Assembly: GCF_030704535.1 (NCBI RefSeq)
Contig: NC_081817.1
Location: forward strand, 4,287,501-4,351,500
DNA from: Vitis vinifera
Lineage: Eukaryota > Streptophyta > Magnoliopsida > Vitales > Vitaceae
Reading direction: 5' to 3'
Length of the DNA: 64,000 bases
A program made the translations under genes and the position numbers. Shown here in pieces: positions 58,601 through 64,000 of this stretch. How positions within the stretch are numbered: the first letter of the stretch is position 1; every line of letters begins with the position of its first letter. The notes under the pieces are model-generated. The model worked only from the letters and a program-made list of their open reading frames with translations. It ran no database searches and was not told where the DNA came from.

Positions 58601-59100
58601 AACATAGAAAATATATACTATAGATGGATTGTGAATTGGGGAAAAAAAAAACCCTAATATGGATCAACCATATGAGAACATGAATCGCTTCTGATCTAGT
58701 AATATATATGTATTTCTGGGTCAATCATATGATCATATGATTGACTGAAATTAAATACGAAGACATAATACATATTAATTTTGTTAAACAAGGATAAAAA
58801 AGTATGGTGGTGTGTGAGGAGAAACATAGATGGACCACAAACCATGGCCAAAATAAGGAAATAATAAATAAAAACATTAATATTACCACCCAACTTGTTG
58901 GGAATTTCTAAGAGGAGATGCGTGTGACCCACTAGTGGAAAAAACCCTTTCCATGTGTCTGGTTTGTTAGAGAACAGTGGGTCTCTGCCAATAAACAAAT
59001 ATCTTGGGAAAACATTTTCTGATTATTAATTTGTAAATCTAAGGAATTGAAAAAAGAGTAACAATGGGAATTTTCAAAATGAAATTTAGTCGTTGTTAGA
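55686..59100. other. Gene-poor intergenic region upstream of MIR393
   Basis: No gene was recognised. It contains a perfect 26-bp palindrome at 58720-58745. Sequence near 59000-59100 is the distal promoter of the MIR393 gene. Confidence 0.4.
58720..58745. repeat. Perfect 26-bp palindrome
   Basis: The arm GTCAATCATATGA is followed directly by its complement TCATATGATTGAC with no spacer. Confidence 0.9.
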
Positions 59101-59117
59101 GCACTTAGCTACCCTCT

Positions 59118-59129
59118 TTTATATATATT
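59118..59129 (+). promoter_or_regulatory. TATA box of the MIR393 gene
   Basis: TTTATATATATT lies about 120 bp upstream of the hairpin base. It is followed by a GAGA-rich segment (59177-59201) that would be the start of the primary transcript. Confidence 0.5.
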
Positions 59130-59235
59130 GAAGGCTCCTTCATGCCACTTTCCTCTCTCATACGAGAGGATAGGGTGAGTGTGTGAAAGAGAAAGAGAGA
59201 TGTGTTAATTTGAACTTTGAAGGAGCTATCTTCCT

Positions 59236-59345
59236 TGTTTCTACTGCAACTGGAGGAGGCATCCAAAGGGATCGCATTGATCCCAAACTCTCCATGTCTT
59301 TGGATCATGCTATCCCTTTGGATTCCTCCTTTGGTAGCTTCTTAC
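59236..59345 (+). ncRNA. MIR393: MIR393 precursor hairpin
   Basis: The 5' arm carries mature miR393 at 59262-59283 (22 nt, starting TCCAAAGGGATCGC and ending ATTGATCC), matching the conserved plant sequence. The 3' arm carries the star strand at 59304-59324 (ATCATGC...CTTTGGATT). The arms pair over the mature region and extend outward through GGAGGA/TCCTCC, with a loop of about 20 nt (59284-59303), typical of this family. miR393 directs cleavage of mRNAs for the TIR1/AFB auxin-receptor F-box proteins and triggers secondary siRNAs from some of them, so it tunes auxin response in development and stress. It lies alone in a gene-poor region with its own TATA box, as an independent Pol II unit. 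Confidence 0.95.
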
Positions 59346-60980
59346 TTGGGCTGTAACCATATCCCACTGCACACACCTCTCATAATTAACTCATCTTATC
59401 ATATACAGACACATCCCTCCACAACTCCATCCCTCCATCTTCGGCATTCCCAGATATAAAAGACTCTCCCTCGGGCTCATCAGAGAAGATCAGACTACGC
59501 CAGCATCTTCCAACAAGTAAGTACTGTTAGATAATAGCCCCTTTTTGTCTTCCAAACTGATCACCATCCACAACTCCCTCTCTTTCCCAGTATGATATAT
59601 ATATTTCTTTCGTGACTGAAGCTTTGCATGAACTCTGATTCATCGTCTCTACTTCCACAACTTTTTCGTTTCTTCATACAAAAGATCCCATGTCCTTCAA
59701 ACTAGAGTCCCTTACCCTTATTTGGAGATTTTTATTTTTGTATGAAAGTTTGAATCAAACCCCAAAACCCATATGAACACATTGGATCTGATTTCCAGAC
59801 CATACGGCTAGCTAGCTCCGAAAAGCGTTCCATAACCAATTACTCATCTCAGTATTATCCCTTACCTTACAGTTGTCATGAATGTGGATTTTAATTATTT
59901 TTATTTACATATTTCTTTATGCTCAGACTTAAAATAGAAGTGAGATTAAAGCTGTACTTCTTCCTTACTTTCAAGCAAACAATAACTTGTCCTTGGATGA
60001 AGTATAAGAGGATCATTTACAGTAATTTTTGAAAGGTCAGTCCACTAGTCTTGATTCTCCTTTTCCTTGATTAATATATTGGATCCTTGTTGCTAGTTTC
60101 CATATATATGAATTTACATAGTACTAGTACGCAAGGACGTGTGCATACATGTATGTATATGCAAAGCTATTGTGTTAATTGAAATGGCATGATCATGTTT
60201 GTGAATCATGAGCAACAGATCCTGCAGTGGAGGCTAGCGATATATGAACAACAAAAAATTGTGAATGAAACAGTGATTGCTAGTGAGCATAATAATTTTC
60301 ACATGTCCTAGGAGACAAATTAATTCCATTTTGGAAACTTTTGATCATTACATACTTCCAACAGCTTGATTTCACCTTTAGAAAAAGCAACTTTTCCAAG
60401 AAATTAATGATTCATTTCAATTAATCGACCATCTCCAAGCAGTCTCTAGAAACCATTCTAATTTCCACTGTTTAGAGTTCCAAATTGTGTTGATTATCTG
60501 GAAACTTTAGTGCTAGTACTTCATAGGGGAAACCGCTAGCTCCCAAAGTTTGGTTAATTGAATTCAATTTTTCGTTGCTGAATTGAAAAAAGGAGACCCA
60601 CTAAGAAGCCTACCTCGCATATTTGCTGAGCAAAAAGGTCGGTCCTTGTTTCTGCCTGGCCCTAAGCTCAATGTCGATGTTATTAATTTTTGTGGACCAA
60701 CCACCAGGGAGAAAGGTCCGAGACCAAGCAAGCACGGCCATACCTGTAGCCCTGAGTGTGAGAGCATTCCAAATCACATGCCTTTAACAAATATTGGAAA
60801 AATCAAATACATGCTTTAGGGACTTTAATTAGAATCCAAGGCAATGAAAGATAATATTTAAGACTTCTTTTTTCCCACTTTGGAGTGTCCCAAAGGCAAA
60901 GGAATCGGAAACATGTGATGAGACCTTAAAAAAGTCCTCTTAAGCCATTGTTCTAGTTTTGGAAAATAAAGGGTCTTTTT
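59346..60980. other. Downstream region of MIR393
   Basis: Probably the remainder of the primary miR393 transcript at first: a donor-like CAACAAGTAAGTA at about 59510-59522 could start an intron. Nothing else was recognised. The 78-codon ORF at 60583-60819 has no known motif. Confidence 0.35.
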
Positions 60981-61130
60981 GTGATCCCTCTTACCACATG
61001 TCCCCTACCTTTTTAACAATCTCTTGCTGTATGATCCCTCTAATCACATGGCCCCCTACCTTTTTAAACATTTTCTTGCAATGTGATCCTTGCTATCACA
61101 TGGCCCCCTACCTTTTAACAATCCCCCTTC
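60981..61130 (+). repeat. 52-bp tandem repeat, three copies
   Basis: GATCC(C/T)T begins at 60982, 61033 and 61085. Each is followed by ATCACATG(G/T)CCCCCTACC-like sequence and TTTTTAACA. Confidence 0.85.
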
Positions 61131-64000
61131 CCATTTTCTAAGTCCCTCCAAGCTAAAATGGGGACATGCAACCACCACCAAGGCCAGCTGCTATGCTACC
61201 CTTCATTGTATGTAGAAAATGGTGGATCAGTAAGTTTAATATGGAAAACATATTCAATTCAGCAACAGGCAATTATGCTTAAGAGTACTAAGGTTTAGGA
61301 GATTGACTGCTTTGGACTCCTGTTTGTTCCAAACATTAGTTTACTGTAAGATATGTACTCAAATTTTTTGTGCTGTAAGACAGACCTAGCTGCTTGCATG
61401 CACTTTATATTGAAGTGTTAGAAGTTGGAACCTGTTTGAGAATTTTATATTTTAGCTCATTATGTTATAATTATAAGAACTGAATTCAGAAAAATTCAAC
61501 CAAAAACCCATGTTTGGACAAACCAAATGAACTATTTGCTTGGTGCAATCGGAAAAATCAAGCCAATTAATACAGATTCAGGGAAATTTTCCCCTAAACT
61601 CATGAATTAAGAAATGTGGTTTCCCAGCCAAATAAACAACTAGCAAGCCAATATTGTTCCCAGTTTCATCAAAATGCTAGAAACTTTGAACTGCTGAAAT
61701 TTATCAAAAGATTATGAATATGAACAAAACAAATACTGGGAATGGGTGAAGATTGAAATGAGACGCCAAAAAATTGAAAAATATTGGTAGAAAAGCTAGA
61801 TGGAACTTCAGCAAAGTGTTGTTATCCAGCATGTGCGGTCTGTGCTAGGACAATATATGAAAGACATAGAGGGTTTTGTTATGTAATGAAAGGAAAATTT
61901 GAAATGGAACTAGTACAAGAAGATGGGGTCCTAGGCTAAGAGGGAAGAATTTTGGACACTAGAGTGTACAAATTGTCTTCAAATACGAAATATGTAGTCC
62001 AAATGTCTCCCTCTTGGACTACACAAGCTTTAAGTAGGACATGTAAGCTGCCAAAAGAAAAACCCTAGAAATGAATTTTTTTTTTTTTTTCCAAGTCCAG
62101 AAGGGACTGGATGCTCCTTGCCTGGGGACCCAGACCCCTTGGCCCTTCAAATTCAAACCTCACCCATCTCCTCATTTCTTCCCTCTCTTCCATTCTAGCT
62201 GCACTTTATCAAACTCAAATTCTAACCATGGATTTGAGATGGGGAAAGATTTGACATTGAGATGTATACTAATCCAATAATCCCCTATCAGTACTTGCAT
62301 TGAAGATAAATATACTAATTTGTGGAGGTTTCGGTATTTCTAGCCCACCCTAGAGAATACTGATACACTGCTGAAAAAAAAAAAAAAAAAAAACACCCCG
62401 AATTTATTCTCAAATAAAAGTTTTCTATCAAACGTATTTTTTAAGTTAAAAAAATTTCAAAAAATATAAAACTATTTTTATCAGAAACAGTTTTGAAACA
62501 GGCTCTGAAGATATTCCTCTCACCCCAATAATTGATGTTCTTTAAGGAGAAAGCCCTAGGAGAATGGGATATGGGGATGTTGCTCGTTCACCAATATATA
62601 TATGGTGGTAGGATGACGCTCCCCAGTCCTGACAACTCCATTTGTGAATGCTAATGGCTTGATCAAATGCTGTGGGAGTACTGCAGTGAGATGACTAGAT
62701 ATGAACATAGTGGGACTATACTTTTTTATTTTTCAATTAAACAATGGGGGAGCCACCAATGATGTTGGGATATTCATATAACAAGAATCCTTAATTCCAT
62801 GGTGGGCTTGACCCTTGAGTGTAAACTATCAAGAAAAACGTACATACCAAGCCACTGGTTTCTGAGGGGCCCTTCCTTTTTCACATTTTAATTTCCTTCC
62901 CAGGGATCTATGTTTTCAAGGGCAATAAGTACCGGATTGAATATCACATGCAGGGTAGTGCCTCGGCTGAGGTGGATACTCAGGACCACTGGAAGAGAGC
63001 GGGGCATTGTCATTGGTTCTGAATTCCCATTAAACTTTTCCCTCCCCTACCAAATTCAGTACTTGTGTCAACTCTGATAGAGAGAGAGAGAGAGAGAGAG
63101 AACAAACAAGCACTGGCATGGATTTCATTCAAGCTCCAAAGTTGCAAGGTTTTCCTCGAATTATCAGCAATAATACTTACATCATAACTTGTTTATTGGC
63201 TTGTCGTGAGTTAGGAATTTCCGATGCAACCATGGATTGGGTTTAGCGTAAATTGGACATATTGATAGATAGGTTTGATTCGAGTTCATCTTTTCATCTA
63301 CCCAAGCTGCAATCATATAAAAAATGCTATTGGTGATTGTATTTTGAGGATTAATTTTAATTTTTTTCTTTGTTTGTTTTCATTTTCAAAGAAAACAAAA
63401 ATGTTTTTATTTTTTGAAGAACTATGTTTTAAAAAAAAAAGCTAAAAATTTAAAAGACACTACTTTACTATTATAGAATATTTTTTTTTACAAAAAATAT
63501 TTTCTAAATAATTGGACAAGAAAATAAACCAAATTTACAATCATGACATAAAAGGAATACAAATATGAAAAAAAAAAAAAAACCCTCTATTGAGAAGAGG
63601 CCATGTAATTGTTGTTTTCTTGTGCTAACAAGCTAATAAAAATCTCACATTTTCTTTTTAAATTGTTGTTTCCTTCCCATACAAACTCTAGGTTTGAATT
63701 AAAGGATTTTGTAACGAAATCTTATTCTCAATCATATCATTCATTATATTCTCGTTATCTTTTTTTTTTCCCTTCTAATTTTGTTGGCATTCCCGTACAA
63801 AACAATCATTATCTTCCTATTAGTTTGATCAACTTTTTTTTTCCCTTATTTTTTCTAGTTGGATGAAAACTATAGGGGTGATTTTTTCACTCATAACAAT
63901 TAAAATATCATGAGTTACTTCAATATTAGTTGTTGAAGAAAGTTTAGGCAAAAAATATTAGTATGATTGAAATAAGGATCGGAACTAATTGAATTTTATA
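61131..64000. other. Gene-poor 3' end of the window
   Basis: No gene was recognised on either strand. There is a poly-A tract at about 62374-62392, a (GA) microsatellite at 63079-63101, and AT-rich DNA from 63330 onward. Confidence 0.4.
63079..63101 (+). repeat. (AG)n microsatellite
   Basis: About eleven uninterrupted AG units. Confidence 0.9.

Noticed and set aside
60583-60819. 78-codon ORF downstream of MIR393
   Set aside because: No known domain; composition is not clearly coding.

Overview
The window is plant nuclear DNA from a eudicot. The evidence is split genes with GT/AG introns, a MIR393 hairpin, class I small heat-shock protein genes, an R2R3-MYB gene, a DUF620 gene, a Mutator-like transposon and an endogenous pararetrovirus in AT-rich intergenic DNA. 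The overall character fits a woody species such as grapevine (Vitis). That is an inference from gene and repeat style, not a database match.

Region 1 (about 26-11045) is one decayed Mutator-like element (MULE). It has long terminal inverted repeats. A plant-mobile-domain (PMD) gene remnant runs rightward from the left end, and a full-length MURA-type transposase pseudogene runs leftward from the right end. The two are convergent, as in maize MuDR. At least fifteen copies of a roughly 31-bp palindrome lie in three zones: left end, between the two genes, and right end. All ten in-frame stops in the two genes can be explained by C-to-T changes on one strand or the other, as expected of a methylated, silenced element.

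Region 2 (11.1-16.4 kb) holds broken genes: a UDP-glycosyltransferase with a frameshift and an Asn in place of the catalytic His, a class I sHSP pseudogene with three stops, and the truncated 5' part of an At1g16860-like membrane-protein gene. The last runs directly into repeats (16.4-19.2 kb) that look LTR-retrotransposon-derived.

Region 3 (21.2-29.1 kb) is a small heat-shock locus: one sHSP ORF on + whose C-terminal IxI motif is destroyed by an apparent 1-nt deletion, an sHSP fragment, and an intact sHSP gene on - with a perfect heat-shock element. Between them is a scrambled endogenous caulimovirid (23.2-27.7 kb) made of inverted and duplicated fragments, flanked by direct repeats of about 700 bp of host DNA.

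Region 4 (30.8-49.8 kb) carries three ordinary host genes, all on the minus strand. They are a three-exon DUF620 gene, a two-exon RING-CH (MARCH-type) membrane E3 ligase gene with a 4.7-kb intron inside the zinc-binding domain, and a two-exon R2R3-MYB gene with a 4.4-kb intron between R2 and R3.

Region 5 (49.8-64 kb) is gene-poor. Its one clear gene is MIR393 at about 59.25 kb, encoding the microRNA that targets TIR1/AFB auxin receptors. A few simple repeats and a perfect 26-bp palindrome complete it. The genes in this window are chromosomal neighbours and do not form a pathway; the functional groupings are the sHSP cluster and the two-gene MULE.
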